Source: JAJDUF01 sp965238265 (GTDB lineage Bacteria; Chloroflexota; UBA11872; UBA12225; JAJDUF01). Taken from it: DNA of 64,000 nt. Position 1 is the first letter of the stretch, and every line of letters starts with the position of its first letter. Of the stretch, positions 42,127 to 51,456 are shown in pieces. A program made the position numbers and the translations under genes. The stretch covers positions 3,658,001 to 3,722,000 of the forward strand of contig OZ250185.1 of assembly GCA_965238265.1 (NCBI GenBank), given 5' to 3'. The notes beneath the pieces are model-generated. The model saw nothing but the letters and a program-made list of their open reading frames with translations, made no database searches and was not told the origin of the DNA.

Positions 42127-42362
42127 CGACGGCCGTAGCCTATACTCCTAGTGAGGGGGCCGTCGGCGCCGGCCCGGCGCTGCGTCCTGATCTTGCGGGC
42201 AGCAGAACCGGCCCGGCCGGCCCGGAGGCCACGGGGGCCTACTGCGGCTAGAGCGTATTCGGCTGGCCTCCGCTTGCCAGGGCGTGCGGGGGGCCCGCCA
42301 GGGCGCCCGCCAGGGGCGCGCCTCCGAGCCACCAGCTACCCAGAGCCAGGACGAGAGACACC

Positions 42363-43232
42363 GTGAGGCGACCACTGGAAACCCCCTTCTTCAGCCAGTC
42401 GGCCCTGCTCTGGCTTGGAGCAGTGGTACTCCTCAGCGTTGCCATGATGATTGCCGACCAACGCCAGTGGCTGGTGTGGCCGCGCAATGTTGCCTCCGGC
42501 GTGCTTGCTCCCGTGCAGCAACGTCTGGCAACGGCGACGCGCGACGGGATGCGGGCGGTCACGCAGCGCGGTGAGGCCGGCCGGCTGCAAGCCGAGAACG
42601 AAGAGCTGCGTAGCACCGGGGACGCCTTGCGCCTGGAGCTAGTCCGGCTGCGCGCAGCCGAGCTGGAAAATCAGCAACTCCGCGAGCAGCTGCGGTACGT
42701 GGAAATCCACCGCCAGTTCACGCTCGGCCCGGCGGAGGTGATCGGGAAGGACCCGAGCAATCTCCTCGGGCGCCTCGTGGTGGACCAGGGCCGGACGGCG
42801 GGGATAGAGGCCGGGATGGCCGTCATGGCCCCGGCGGGCCTCGTCGGCCGCGTCATCGCGGTGGCCGACCACAGCGCCACCATCCTACCGATCACCCAGC
42901 CGACCAGCGCAGTCAACGTCAAGGTCCAGGGAAGTGCGGCCGCCACCGGGATCGCCAACGGCACGGCCAGCGGACGACTCGTACTGCGTTATCTACCGCA
43001 GCACGAGCCTATCGAGGTCGGAGACATGGTAGTGACCAGTGGCCTGGGCGGTACCTTCCCGCGAGACGTGGCCATCGGCCGGGTGACGTTTGTACGGTCC
43101 CGCGATGTCGAGATGTTCCAAGAGGCCGAAGTCGAGCCATTGGTCGCAATGGTCGGGCTGGAACGAGTGCTCATCGTGACCAACTTCTATCCGCCCGACC
43201 AGGAGCAGCGGACCGAGGCGCCACCGAAGTAG
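42363..43232 (+). CDS. mreC: rod shape-determining protein MreC
   Basis: Protein of 289 aa from a GTG. One N-terminal membrane helix (about 13-31), a coiled coil (about 75-112; EAGRLQAENEELRSTGDALRLEL) and the beta-barrel domain with VIGKDPSNLLGRLVVDQGRTAGIEAGMAVMAPAGLVGRV. It is the scaffold between MreB and the wall synthases. A 236-base, GC-rich spacer (42127-42362) separates it from mreB; I see no gene there. Confidence 0.92.
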   Translation: MRRPLETPFFSQSALLWLGAVVLLSVAMMIADQRQWLVWPRNVASGVLAPVQQRLATATRDGMRAVTQRGEAGRLQAENEELRSTGDALRLELVRLRAAELENQQLREQLRYVEIHRQFTLGPAEVIGKDPSNLLGRLVVDQGRTAGIEAGMAVMAPAGLVGRVIAVADHSATILPITQPTSAVNVKVQGSAAATGIANGTASGRLVLRYLPQHEPIEVGDMVVTSGLGGTFPRDVAIGRVTFVRSRDVEMFQEAEVEPLVAMVGLERVLIVTNFYPPDQEQRTEAPPK

Positions 43233-43244
43233 GCGTATGAGTAG

Positions 43245-43375
43245 ACCTACCCCCACCCCCCTCCCTGAAGGGAAAGGGCTACCGGTCGTCTGCGGACCGC
43301 TTTCCCTGGCGGACAGCCGCAGCCGGCCACCGCGCGGACGCCCCTTCCCTGGAGGGAAGGGGCCGGGGGTTAGGG
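43245..43375. repeat. ~130-bp element with CCTACCCCC/GGGGGTTAGGG arms, copy 2
   Basis: Same architecture and inner landmarks as 37033-37165 (hairpins CCCTGAAGGG and CCCTGGAGGG, CCGGTCGTC, TTTCCCTGGC). It lies between mreC and mreD. A partial third copy (one arm with its hairpin) is at 54930-54966. Confidence 0.65.
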
Positions 43376-43400
43376 CCAAGGAAAGCTACTAGGCACAGCC

Positions 43401-43913
43401 ATGAGTAAGTCTGGCTGGATCGGCGCCGGGGTGCTCTTGATCGCGGCTCTGGTCCAAGGGTCAGTGCTACCGTTCGTCATCGGCGACCGCGTACCCCTCA
43501 ATCTGGTCTTGGTGTTGGTGATCGGCTGGGCGCTGTTGCGCGGGCTACAGTCCGCGTTGGTCTGGGCCGTGGTCGGTGGACTGTGGCTGGACTTGCTCTC
43601 CGGCGTGCCGCTGGGTACCGCCATGCTTGCGCTCAGTCTCGTCGCCTACGTCTGTACGAGAGGCGTCATTCCCTGGCTCTCGGCCACCGGGCCGGTGGCT
43701 GCGGCCGTGACCGCGGGGGGCACCCTGCTCTACATCTCCCTCTATCTGTTCTTGCTCCGCACCCGGCAGTTGGCCGGTAGTGAATCCTGGTGGGCCATCT
43801 GGCCGTCACACGCCCTGCCGGCGGCGGTCGCCAATGCCCTGGTAGCAATCCCGATCTTCTGGCTCCTGGCCCGCTTTGCCGGCGGCGCCTCGCTCCAGAG
43901 GTCGGCGCCATGA
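43401..43913 (+). CDS. mreD: rod shape-determining protein MreD
   Basis: Protein of 170 aa, with five to six membrane helices and few loops, as in MreD. NLVLVLVIGWALLRGLQSALVWAVVGGLWLDLLSGVPLGTAMLAL is the conserved helix pair (GLxxDxxSGxPLG). It ends in ATGA shared with the pbp2 start (43910-43913). Confidence 0.9.
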   Translation: MSKSGWIGAGVLLIAALVQGSVLPFVIGDRVPLNLVLVLVIGWALLRGLQSALVWAVVGGLWLDLLSGVPLGTAMLALSLVAYVCTRGVIPWLSATGPVAAAVTAGGTLLYISLYLFLLRTRQLAGSESWWAIWPSHALPAAVANALVAIPIFWLLARFAGGASLQRSAP

Positions 43914-45748
43914 GGCTGTTGCGCGGGTCGCAAGGCGACACGCGGCGGGTTGCCCTGCTGCGCGGTGCGGCCCTGGCGTCCTTCGGCGTGCTCGGGTATC
44001 AGCTCTGGAACCTGCAAATCGCCAACGGCCCGCGCTATCGCCAGCGTGCCGAGCACAATCGCCTGCGGCAGATAACAACCAAGCCGCTGCGCGGCCTCGC
44101 CTACGACCGCAACGGTCATCAGCTCGTGAGAAACGTCCCCAATTTCAGCGTCGTGATTCGGCCGGCCGACCTGCCGCCAGCAGGGCAAGCGCTCGATGAC
44201 GTGTTGCAGCGGTTGAGCTTGGCCCTGGACCTCAGCACCGAGCCGCTGGCCGAGCGCCTCGAGGCCGGGCGCGCGCACCCGTATGAGCCGCTGCGGGTGC
44301 AGTCGTACATCGGGCGCAGAGCCGCGCTCATCCTGGAAGAACAGCGCCACCTCCTGCCCGGCGTCACCATCCTGCCCACCCCGATTCGCCACTACCCGGA
44401 TGGCGCGCTGTTGGGGCACCTCATCGGTTACACCAGCCTGATCCCGGCCGAGCGCCTCGAACGCCTGCTGCGGCAGCAGTACGAGCGCGACGACGTGGTA
44501 GGGCGGTCGGGCTTGGAAGCCGCTGCCGAGGCCGACTTACGCGGTGGTCCGGGGCGGATACAGGTCGAGGTTGATGCCGTTGGGCGTACCGTCAACGTGC
44601 TCGATACCCTCGTCGCAGCGCAGCCGGGCCACACGGTCATTCTCACTGTGGATACGCGGTTGCAGGAGGCCGCCACGGGCCTCTTGCAACAAGCGCTCGA
44701 CGAGACCGGCACGCTCAACGGCGTGGCTATCGCGATGGTGCCGCAGACGGGTGAAGTCCTGGCGCTGGTTGCTCTGCCGGGCTACGACAACAATCTGTTT
44801 GCGCGTGGTATTTCTCCCAGTGACTACCAGCGCCTGAGCGAAGACCCGCGCCGCCCACTGGTCAATACCGCCCTCGCCGGTCAGTATCCCCCCGGCTCGA
44901 CCTTCAAGATCGTCGTCGCCGCTGCTGCCCTTGAAGAGCGAGTGGTCAGGCCCGACCAGACCATCCTTTGCCGCGGGCGCATAGAACTACCCAATGGGCA
45001 CGTCTTTCGCGACTGGCTCCCCAGCGGCCACGGGCCACTGACGGTCGTTGACGCAGTGGCACAGTCATGCGACGTGTATTTCTATTCCGTGGGTGGCGGC
45101 TGGCAAACGGCCGGTGTGACCGGCCTCGGCCCAGACAACCTGGGGGGCTATGCGCGGCTCTTCGGCTTTGGTACGCCCGCCGGCATCGAGCTACCGGGGG
45201 AAGAGCCGGGCCTGGTCCCCACGCCGGCCTGGAGGCGAAACACCAAAGACACCCCTTGGTACCTGGGAGACAGCTACAACATCAGCATTGGGCAAGGCGA
45301 CCTCTTGGCTACCCCGCTGCAAGTGCTTAACGCGATGAATGTCATCGCGAACGGCGGCACGCTGTATCGCCCGCAGATCGTGCTGGAAGTGCGCGACACC
45401 GAGGGTCGTCCGCGTCAATCCTTCGAGCCGGACGTCATCCGCCGCGTGCCGGTCGCGGCGCGACACCTGGCGCTTATTCGGCAAGGTTTGCGCGCGGCGG
45501 TCACGTCCACCCAAGGGACCGCGCATGCAGCCCTCGCGGGGCACACGCTGGCTATCGCCGGGAAGACCGGCACCTCCGAAGTGAGCCAGGCTGTCGCGCC
45601 CCATGCGTGGTTCGTAGGGTATGCGCCAGCGCACAAGCCGGTGATTAGCGTAGTCGTCTTATTCCAGCATGGGGGCGAAGGCTCGCGGGTCGCTGCGCCT
45701 GTAGCCGCCGACATCATGAACGTGTATGTGCGTGATCTGGCGACTTGA
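43910..45748 (+). CDS. mrdA: penicillin-binding protein 2 (elongasome transpeptidase)
   Basis: Protein of 612 aa; the ATG at 43910 overlaps the mreD stop and follows AGAGG by nine bases. N-terminal membrane helix, dimerisation domain starting LRGLAYDRNGHQLV, then the transpeptidase with active-site STFK (in YPPGSTFKIVV), the SCD variant of SxN (AQSCDVYFYSVG) and KTG (IAGKTGTSE). It cross-links peptidoglycan during rod elongation with RodA. Confidence 0.94.
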   Translation: MRLLRGSQGDTRRVALLRGAALASFGVLGYQLWNLQIANGPRYRQRAEHNRLRQITTKPLRGLAYDRNGHQLVRNVPNFSVVIRPADLPPAGQALDDVLQRLSLALDLSTEPLAERLEAGRAHPYEPLRVQSYIGRRAALILEEQRHLLPGVTILPTPIRHYPDGALLGHLIGYTSLIPAERLERLLRQQYERDDVVGRSGLEAAAEADLRGGPGRIQVEVDAVGRTVNVLDTLVAAQPGHTVILTVDTRLQEAATGLLQQALDETGTLNGVAIAMVPQTGEVLALVALPGYDNNLFARGISPSDYQRLSEDPRRPLVNTALAGQYPPGSTFKIVVAAAALEERVVRPDQTILCRGRIELPNGHVFRDWLPSGHGPLTVVDAVAQSCDVYFYSVGGGWQTAGVTGLGPDNLGGYARLFGFGTPAGIELPGEEPGLVPTPAWRRNTKDTPWYLGDSYNISIGQGDLLATPLQVLNAMNVIANGGTLYRPQIVLEVRDTEGRPRQSFEPDVIRRVPVAARHLALIRQGLRAAVTSTQGTAHAALAGHTLAIAGKTGTSEVSQAVAPHAWFVGYAPAHKPVISVVVLFQHGGEGSRVAAPVAADIMNVYVRDLAT

Positions 45749-45780
45749 ACCACGACCAGTGACCACTCACCACTGCTATT

Positions 45781-45897
45781 GGCCCCCACCCTGGCCCTCG
45801 CCCGTTGCGACAGGGGAGGGAACACACCGGCGCCCCGCCGCATGGGGCACCGGCCCCCGGCCGCAGCGGGGGGGCCATAGGGGGGCCGGGGAAGGGG
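45781..45897. repeat. GC-rich repeat CCCCCACCCTGGCCCTC...GGGGCCATAGGGGGG
   Basis: It lies in the 225-base pbp2-rodA spacer. A shorter copy with the same ends is at 48138-48190 after thrB. Confidence 0.6.
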
Positions 45898-45923
45898 GAG
45901 TGGCCCTCCATTACTGTGGTGAT

Positions 45924-45932
45924 TGGTATAAC
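45924..45932 (+). promoter_or_regulatory. extended -10 promoter TGGTATAAC ahead of rodA
   Basis: TG-N-TATAAC 42 bases before the rodA GTG. No good -35. It suggests rodA can be transcribed separately from pbp2. Confidence 0.4.
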
Positions 45933-45973
45933 AGAGCATTATGAGGCCCTGAGAAGCGGCGAGGAAGAACGTA

Positions 45974-47125
45974 GTGGAACAACGACGCTGGCGCAATCTC
46001 GATCCGTGGCTGCTCCTGCTGCCGGTAGGACTGAGCAGCTTGGGCGTGATGATGATTCTCAGCGCCACGAGCGTACCCGGAGCCGAGCTGGCGCCGGAGG
46101 TGGGGGCACATGCCGTCGCCGCACTCATCGGCGTGGCACTCCTGATCGTCATGGCGCTGATTGACTACCGGTGGTGGAGATCGCTCTGGTGGCTCACCTA
46201 TCTGGCGGCCATTGCGTTCCTCGTGTTGGTGACCGTGAGCGGCGAGACACGCTACGGCGCGCAACGCTGGGTCAGTATTGCCGGAATCCCCTTCCAGCCA
46301 TCGGAGTTCGTCAAGCTGGCTTGCATTATTGCCCTGGCCCGGGTCCTCGCCGGCCACGAGCGAGAGGGTCGCCATCTCCGCGGTTTTGCGCTTTCGCTCA
46401 TGCTGCTGCTGCCGCTGCTGCTGCTCATCTACCAGCAACCGGACCTGGCGACGGCGCTGGTGCTGGTCGCCATCTGGCTGGGCATGACCTTCGTCGCCGG
46501 TGTGCCGCTGTGGGTGCTCGCGGCGTCGCTCTTCGCCCCGGTAGTCGCGTGGCCGCTGATCTGGCGGTTTCTCAAAGACTACATGCGGCAGCGGATCATG
46601 ACGTTTCTCGCCCCGGACAGCGACCCTTTGGGCGCTGGCTACAACATGATCCAGGCGCGCATTAGCATTGGCTCCGGTGGCTGGTGGGGCCGCGGGCTGG
46701 GGGAAGGGACACAGACACAGCTGAACTTCCTCCGCGTGCGGCATACGGACTTTATCTTCGCCGTCGTCGGCGAGGAACTGGGCTTCTTCGGCGCTGTCGG
46801 TGTGCTAGTGGCCTACGCTTGGCTCATCCTCCGCTGTCTGGCCGCCGTCACCAGCACCACTGATGTCTTCGGCCGGCTCCTGGCGACCGGCGTCGCGACC
46901 ATGCTCCTCTTCGAGATATTCGTCAACGTGGGGGTGAACTTGGGCCTCGTGCCGGTGGCCGGCATACCGTTGCCCTTTCTCTCCTACGGACGCTCGGCCT
47001 TGCTGGCCAACTTCTTGGCGCTCGGTCTCGTCCAGAGTGTGCGCCTCTACGGACACCGGCGGCGCTACGACTCCTCACCGGCGGCGCAACTGCCATTGGC
47101 CGCGCGACTGCGCCGCGCTGCATAG
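45974..47125 (+). CDS. rodA: rod shape-determining protein RodA (SEDS glycosyltransferase)
   Basis: Protein of 383 aa from the GTG after GAGGAAG. About ten membrane helices. SEDS landmarks: GAQRWVSIAGIPFQPSEFVKLACIIALA, YQQPDLATALVL (the catalytic Asp loop), GWWGRGLGEGTQTQLNFLRVRHTDFIFAVVGEELGFFGA and GVNLGLVPVAGIPLPFLSYGRSAL. It polymerises lipid II into glycan strands with PBP2. Confidence 0.93.
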   Translation: MEQRRWRNLDPWLLLLPVGLSSLGVMMILSATSVPGAELAPEVGAHAVAALIGVALLIVMALIDYRWWRSLWWLTYLAAIAFLVLVTVSGETRYGAQRWVSIAGIPFQPSEFVKLACIIALARVLAGHEREGRHLRGFALSLMLLLPLLLLIYQQPDLATALVLVAIWLGMTFVAGVPLWVLAASLFAPVVAWPLIWRFLKDYMRQRIMTFLAPDSDPLGAGYNMIQARISIGSGGWWGRGLGEGTQTQLNFLRVRHTDFIFAVVGEELGFFGAVGVLVAYAWLILRCLAAVTSTTDVFGRLLATGVATMLLFEIFVNVGVNLGLVPVAGIPLPFLSYGRSALLANFLALGLVQSVRLYGHRRRYDSSPAAQLPLAARLRRAA

Positions 47126-47151
47126 CCGACGATTAGCCACATAGACAGAGT

Positions 47152-48126
47152 ATGAGTGCCGGGAAGACGACCACCAGCGGCAACGAGCAAGCGGTCACGC
47201 TGGCAGTACCGGCGTCTACCTCCAATCTGGGGCCGGGCTTTGACACGCTCGGCCTGGCCCTCGATCTGTGCAACGAGGTGACGCTGCGGGTTGGACGTAT
47301 CGGCGACGCCAGCGGGATAGATCACATCAGCGGCGCGGGTGCAGAGACCCTCGCCACCGACGAGAGCAACCTGGTGCTCCGCGCAGCCACCGCGCTGTAC
47401 CGCAAGCTGGGGCAGGCGCCGCCGCCACTGCGGGCCATCCTACACAACCGCATTCCGCTGGCTAGGGGGCTAGGAAGCAGCGGCGCGGCCGCTATCGGCG
47501 GTTTGGTGGCCGCGAACCTCTTGACGGGGGAGCACCTTGGTCAGGCAGACCTCCTCGCGCTTGCCACCGACCTCGAGGGCCACCCGGACAACGTCGCGCC
47601 GGCCCTCATGGGCGGGTTGGTGATCTCCGCCCTGGCCGAGGACCGTGACGGTCGGCGCGTCCTCACCCACCGGCTCACGCCACCGCCGGCCGCGATTGCG
47701 CTCTGCATCCCCGACCAGCCCTTGGCGACGGAGGCTGCGCGGCAAGCGCTGCCCCGGCGCGTCCCGCTCGCTACGGCAGTGCATAACCTCGGTCGGGTTG
47801 CCCTGCTGGTCGCCGCCTTTGCTACCGGCGACTATACCCACCTGCGCCCGGCCATGGATGACCGCCTGCACCAGCCGCCGCGGGCCGCCATCTTCCCGCC
47901 GCTCGCGCCGGTCATGGCCGCTGCACTGGACGCCGGTGCGGCCAGCGCCTGTCTCAGTGGCGCCGGCTCGACGCTGCTGGCAATCGTCCCGGAAGGCACC
48001 CGTGCGGCCCACACGGTCGCAGCAGCGATGGTGCGGGCCTGCACGGCGGCCGGCTATCCGGCACAGCCAGCCGTGGTACGGCCTCGGGAGCAGGGCGCCG
48101 TGGTCATCCGGAAAACCGGCGTATGA
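47152..48126 (+). CDS. thrB: homoserine kinase
   Basis: Protein of 324 aa. GHMP-kinase fold: VTLAVPASTSNLGPGFDTLGLALDL at the N-terminus, ATP loop IPLARGLGSSGAAAIGGL (about 103-120), and the C-terminal SACLSGAGSTLLAIV. It phosphorylates homoserine in threonine synthesis. It stands 26 bases after rodA, with no other threonine genes in view. Confidence 0.93.
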   Translation: MSAGKTTTSGNEQAVTLAVPASTSNLGPGFDTLGLALDLCNEVTLRVGRIGDASGIDHISGAGAETLATDESNLVLRAATALYRKLGQAPPPLRAILHNRIPLARGLGSSGAAAIGGLVAANLLTGEHLGQADLLALATDLEGHPDNVAPALMGGLVISALAEDRDGRRVLTHRLTPPPAAIALCIPDQPLATEAARQALPRRVPLATAVHNLGRVALLVAAFATGDYTHLRPAMDDRLHQPPRAAIFPPLAPVMAAALDAGAASACLSGAGSTLLAIVPEGTRAAHTVAAAMVRACTAAGYPAQPAVVRPREQGAVVIRKTGV

Positions 48127-48137
48127 ACCGCCGGTCG

Positions 48138-48190
48138 TGGCCCCCACCCTGGCCCTCCCCCGCTGTGGCGGGGGGGCCATAGGGGGGGCC
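48138..48190. repeat. GC-rich repeat CCCCCACCCTGGCCCTCC...GGGGGGCCATAGGGGGG, short copy
   Basis: Shares both ends with 45781-45897. It lies between the convergent thrB and LON-domain genes and might also serve as a two-way terminator. Confidence 0.6.
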
Positions 48191-48207
48191 TCTGCCCCCG
48201 CGCACGC

Positions 48208-48921
48208 TCAGTTGAGCCGCGGTTTCGAGGGATGCTCCCGGTAGCGCAGCGAGGTACGCAAAATCTCGTTCTCGCGGCGCAATAACGTCACCTCATCCTG
48301 CAACCGCGCCGCCGTGGTCTCGGTACGCAGCAAGCGCTGCCGGTCGCTGTGTACCGTCTGGATGAGCGCACCGAGGAAGAATGAGAAGGCACTGGGGTCG
48401 GCGGGTGCCCGCTGCCACACCCGCTCCAGCAGCCGGTTCCCGTCATCGTTATCGCTCGACAGCGCTGCTGCGAGCAGACGCAGGTAGCGCTGGCCGAGCG
48501 TGCGGGCCGTTTCCACCAGCGCACTCAACGCCGCAGCATCGGCGCCGGGGCGATCATCGAGGTAGGTCACGCGCGTGACCAGGTACGGCCCCGGCTGCAC
48601 CACCTCCTCGATTCGAAAACGCGCAGCTCCCAGCACGACCAGGTGGATGGTTCCATCGTCACGCTGATCCACTTCGACGATACGACCGAGGGTGCCGATG
48701 CGGTGGGGCACCACCGTGACGGTCTGGACCGAGGCGGCCGCTTCGACCTCCGGACCATCTTTGATGAGCACCACGCCAAAGGCCGGCGTAGGCATGGCCA
48801 GACAGCGCGAGACCAGCTGCTTATAGCGCGGCTCGAAGACCCGGAGGGGCACGGCCGTGTGCGGGAAGAGCACGACGGACTGGAGCAAGAAGAGCGGTAA
48901 CTCGGTTGGCCGGTCGTTCAT
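48208..48921 (-). CDS. LON substrate-binding-domain protein (peptidase S16 N-terminal-like)
   Basis: Protein of 237 aa: LPLFLLQSVVLFPHTAVPLRVFEPRYKQLVSRCL, FGVVLIKDG and GTLGRIVEVDQRDDGTIHLVVLGAARFRI are the stand-alone LON N-terminal domain. The last ~45 residues are a coiled coil (ETTAARLQDEVTLLRRENEIL). There is no AAA or protease part. Such proteins may recognise substrates or act independently; the role is not settled. Confidence 0.88.
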   Translation of the reverse strand: MNDRPTELPLFLLQSVVLFPHTAVPLRVFEPRYKQLVSRCLAMPTPAFGVVLIKDGPEVEAAASVQTVTVVPHRIGTLGRIVEVDQRDDGTIHLVVLGAARFRIEEVVQPGPYLVTRVTYLDDRPGADAAALSALVETARTLGQRYLRLLAAALSSDNDDGNRLLERVWQRAPADPSAFSFFLGALIQTVHSDRQRLLRTETTAARLQDEVTLLRRENEILRTSLRYREHPSKPRLN

Positions 48922-49097
48922 AGGCTCACTGTAGCCCGTCTGTGGGCGCGAGTCAAAAGAAGCGCGGCGCTCGGTCGTCAGCCGTCAGCTATCCGGTGCC
49001 ACTGCGGCTGCGGACGCAGCGCTTGTTAGGCAGCGCCCAGTCACCTATCATCAAATGAGCACTGCCTTGGTAAGCGTCCGGTAGGTGCCTTTAGAAC

Positions 49098-49385
49098 ATG
49101 GTTGGCAGCAGTAGCGCGGAAGTCATTTCGGCAATCCCTCGGCGTTTTCCGCGGATTGTCCGCGAGCCCGTGATCGGTGGCGGCGAGCCAACGGTCCAGG
49201 GTACACGTGTGCCGGTCCGCTCAATTGTAGTGCGGCACCAGCGCTATGGTGATACCGAGCGCCGGCGGAGGGCCTTTCCACGCTTAGACCGCGATGACCT
49301 CCGGGAAGCGCTCGACTTCTCTAGCGCTCATCGTGCAGAGGTGGACACCCTTATCGCCGAGAATGAAGATACCGGTGCGGCCTGA
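49098..49385 (+). CDS. DUF433 antitoxin-like protein
   Basis: Protein of 95 aa. IVREPVIGGGEPTVQGTRVPVRSIVVRHQRYGD is the DUF433 winged-helix core; LDRDDLREALDFSSAHRAEVDTLI completes it. Its stop overlaps the next start by one base (TGATG at 49383-49387). DUF433 proteins are DNA-binding antitoxins paired with DUF5615 PIN-like toxins. Confidence 0.8.
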   Translation: MVGSSSAEVISAIPRRFPRIVREPVIGGGEPTVQGTRVPVRSIVVRHQRYGDTERRRRAFPRLDRDDLREALDFSSAHRAEVDTLIAENEDTGAA

Positions 49386-49897
49386 TGCCCGCGCCACCGG
49401 TGTACCTGGACCAGTGCGTGGACTACGCAGTAGCGGAAGCCTGGCGTCAGCGGGGCTTTTCCGTTTTCACCGTGCGCGACGAAGAGGCTCCCGGTAACTC
49501 CGATCCTGAGCAACGCGCCGACGCGACAGCGCGCGGCTGGCTACGCCTCGCACACAACAGTCGTGACGTTAGGCGCTTACCCGCGGACTACCAACGTCAT
49601 CAACGGCCGCACAGTGGCATTATCCTACTCCCGCAGCGAAGCCATTGGGCTTTGCGCACACTACGTGCGGCGATGATGTTCGATTGGTTGCCGTCACTAC
49701 CTGACTATCGCTCTCCGCTATTTACGTGGGGACACCTTCAGCGCCAGCTTGAGCGAGGTCAGCGGCTGCGTGGATATAGCGAGGAGGAGCATCTAATAGA
49801 CGTGGGACTCCCGCGGGAAGAGGAACCACCTCACTACGCGGCGTCCCGTACACCGGTACCCTTGACGCGTCGTTCTCCACCAGCCGGTGGATGCTGA
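49385..49897 (+). CDS. DUF5615-type PIN-like toxin with long C-terminal extension
   Basis: Protein of 170 aa. PPVYLDQCVDYAVAEAWRQRGFSVFTVRDEEAPGNSDPEQ and ARGWLRLAHNSRDVRRLP, HSGIILLPQ are the DUF5615 toxin core; acidic residues of the PIN-like site are D9, D13 and the D of NSRD. The family is usually about 110-120 aa. Here about 45 further residues follow after SPLFTWGHLQ. It forms a module with the DUF433 gene upstream. Confidence 0.72.
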   Translation: MPAPPVYLDQCVDYAVAEAWRQRGFSVFTVRDEEAPGNSDPEQRADATARGWLRLAHNSRDVRRLPADYQRHQRPHSGIILLPQRSHWALRTLRAAMMFDWLPSLPDYRSPLFTWGHLQRQLERGQRLRGYSEEEHLIDVGLPREEEPPHYAASRTPVPLTRRSPPAGGC

Positions 49898-49965
49898 CGA
49901 CTGCGACGGCATGGACACCAAGACAAGCAAGGCCGAAACGGCGCTGATTAATAAGGAGAACAGTG

Positions 49966-50814
49966 ATGGCAGACTTGGTGATTGACTCCCACCAGCACTT
50001 CTGGGACATCGCGCGCTTCGAGTACCCGTGGATGGGGCCGGAGGTGGCACCCCTTGCCAAGACGATCATGCCGCCCGACCTCGCGCCGACCCTGGCGGAG
50101 CTCGGGATAGACCAGACGGTGCTCGTGCAAGCGCGCAGCGCGCTGGAGGACACGACCTGGTTGCTGGAGCTGGCCACGGAGTACGACTTCATCGCTGGCG
50201 TCGTCGGCTGGGTAGACTTGCTCGACCCCAACTTGCCGCGGGTGCTCGACCACCTGCTCGGCCATCCCAAGTTCAAAGGCGTGCGGCACCAAGTCCACGA
50301 CGAGCCGGACGAGGCGTGGATTGTCCGCGATGACGTGCTGCGTGGCCTCCGGGAGCTTGCCCAGCGCGACATTCCCTACGACCTGCTGCTGCGCCCCCCG
50401 CACTTGAAGTATGTGCCGCGGGTGGTGGAGCGGCTGCCGAACCTCCCGCTGGTCGTAGACCACATCGCCAAACCCGAGATCGCCCACGGCAAGATTGACG
50501 AGTGGGCACGCGACATGGAGCGGGTCGCCGCCATCCCGCACATCTACTGCAAGGTGTCGGGCATGATTACCGAGGCCGATTGGGAGGCCTGGACCCCCGC
50601 AGACCTGCGGCCCTATGGCGAGGTGGTAGTGCAGCAGTTCGGCTACGACCGCCTGATGTTCGGTAGCGATTGGCCGGTGTGTCTGCTGGCCGGCACCTAT
50701 CGGCAGGTCTGGGTCGCTGCCCACACGACCGTCGGACCGTTGAGCGAGGAAGAGCATGCCAAAGTGTTTGGCCGCAACGCCGCGACCTTTTACAAGCTGG
50801 CCGTAGAGGGGTGA
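49966..50814 (+). CDS. amidohydrolase of the L-fuconolactonase / COG3618 family
   Basis: Protein of 282 aa; the ATG at 49966 is seven bases after AAGGAG. TIM-barrel amidohydrolase motifs: VIDSHQHFWD (H-x-H), GVRHQVHDEPDE, LVVDHIAKP and LMFGSDWPVC. Members hydrolyse sugar lactones or aromatic lactones (L-fuconolactone, 2-pyrone-4,6-dicarboxylate). The particular lactone is unknown. Single gene. Confidence 0.88.
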   Translation: MADLVIDSHQHFWDIARFEYPWMGPEVAPLAKTIMPPDLAPTLAELGIDQTVLVQARSALEDTTWLLELATEYDFIAGVVGWVDLLDPNLPRVLDHLLGHPKFKGVRHQVHDEPDEAWIVRDDVLRGLRELAQRDIPYDLLLRPPHLKYVPRVVERLPNLPLVVDHIAKPEIAHGKIDEWARDMERVAAIPHIYCKVSGMITEADWEAWTPADLRPYGEVVVQQFGYDRLMFGSDWPVCLLAGTYRQVWVAAHTTVGPLSEEEHAKVFGRNAATFYKLAVEG

Positions 50815-50985
50815 TACTCCGGTTTTGGGCTACCGCCAACGCGCTACCGGCGCCCCGGCAGCAAGCTACCTGTCGGGCCGCTGCAATCCGGCGTGAGGTG
50901 TATACTCTCCATCCGAAAGCAGGTCGCACGCCGCGTTGGGTAGAGGCTCTGAGCCGCCCCGTCGTCGACCTAAAGGAGACTAGGC

Positions 50986-51351
50986 ATGGCTGCCGCCACT
51001 ACGCGAGAACACGCCGAGAACCTCTGGCGATACCATGAGGGTAGTGTATTGCTACTGCTCCAGCGCTATAACAAAGAGATCGATGACTTGCGACGGAGAT
51101 CCATCATCGGGCAACTCGCCGAGGATCTGGAAGCCGGCGCGGACAAGACCTACGGCGAAGGAATGATCATTGCCTACGCTATATTGGTAGGCTTCACCAA
51201 CCCAGATGGCAGCATGGGCCTTTCGGTGAAGGACATCGGGACATGGGCGTGGGAGAGCTTTAGCACGAAAATCCTCTTCCTCCGCTGGCCGCCCGTCGCG
51301 TGGCCCTATCGCCGCCGCCTCAGCCAGATGCACAAGGAGCGCATGCCGTAG
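50986..51351 (+). CDS. hypothetical protein
   Basis: Protein of 121 aa with a good ribosome site (AAGGAG, eight bases from ATG). Helical N-terminus (HAENLWRYHEGSVLLLLQRYNKEIDDLRRRSIIGQLAEDLE), a short hydrophobic stretch (MIIAYAILVGF) and an aromatic, basic C-terminus (FLRWPPVAWPYRRRL). I do not recognise a family. No clear partner; the coiled-coil gene 105 bases downstream may be co-transcribed. Confidence 0.6.
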   Translation: MAAATTREHAENLWRYHEGSVLLLLQRYNKEIDDLRRRSIIGQLAEDLEAGADKTYGEGMIIAYAILVGFTNPDGSMGLSVKDIGTWAWESFSTKILFLRWPPVAWPYRRRLSQMHKERMP

Positions 51352-51456
51352 CGTCGCCGCGTCCCCCCCCGGTCAGGGACCTCTAGGAAGCCTGGCACCG
51401 CTCCCGCCCCTACGCTACTATGAAGCAGTGACACGGGCAGCGAGCGAGGAAGCGCC

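Noticed and set aside
42127..42362. Structured RNA in the GC-rich mreB-mreC spacer
   Set aside because: Only generic GC-rich stems can be drawn; no known motif recognised.
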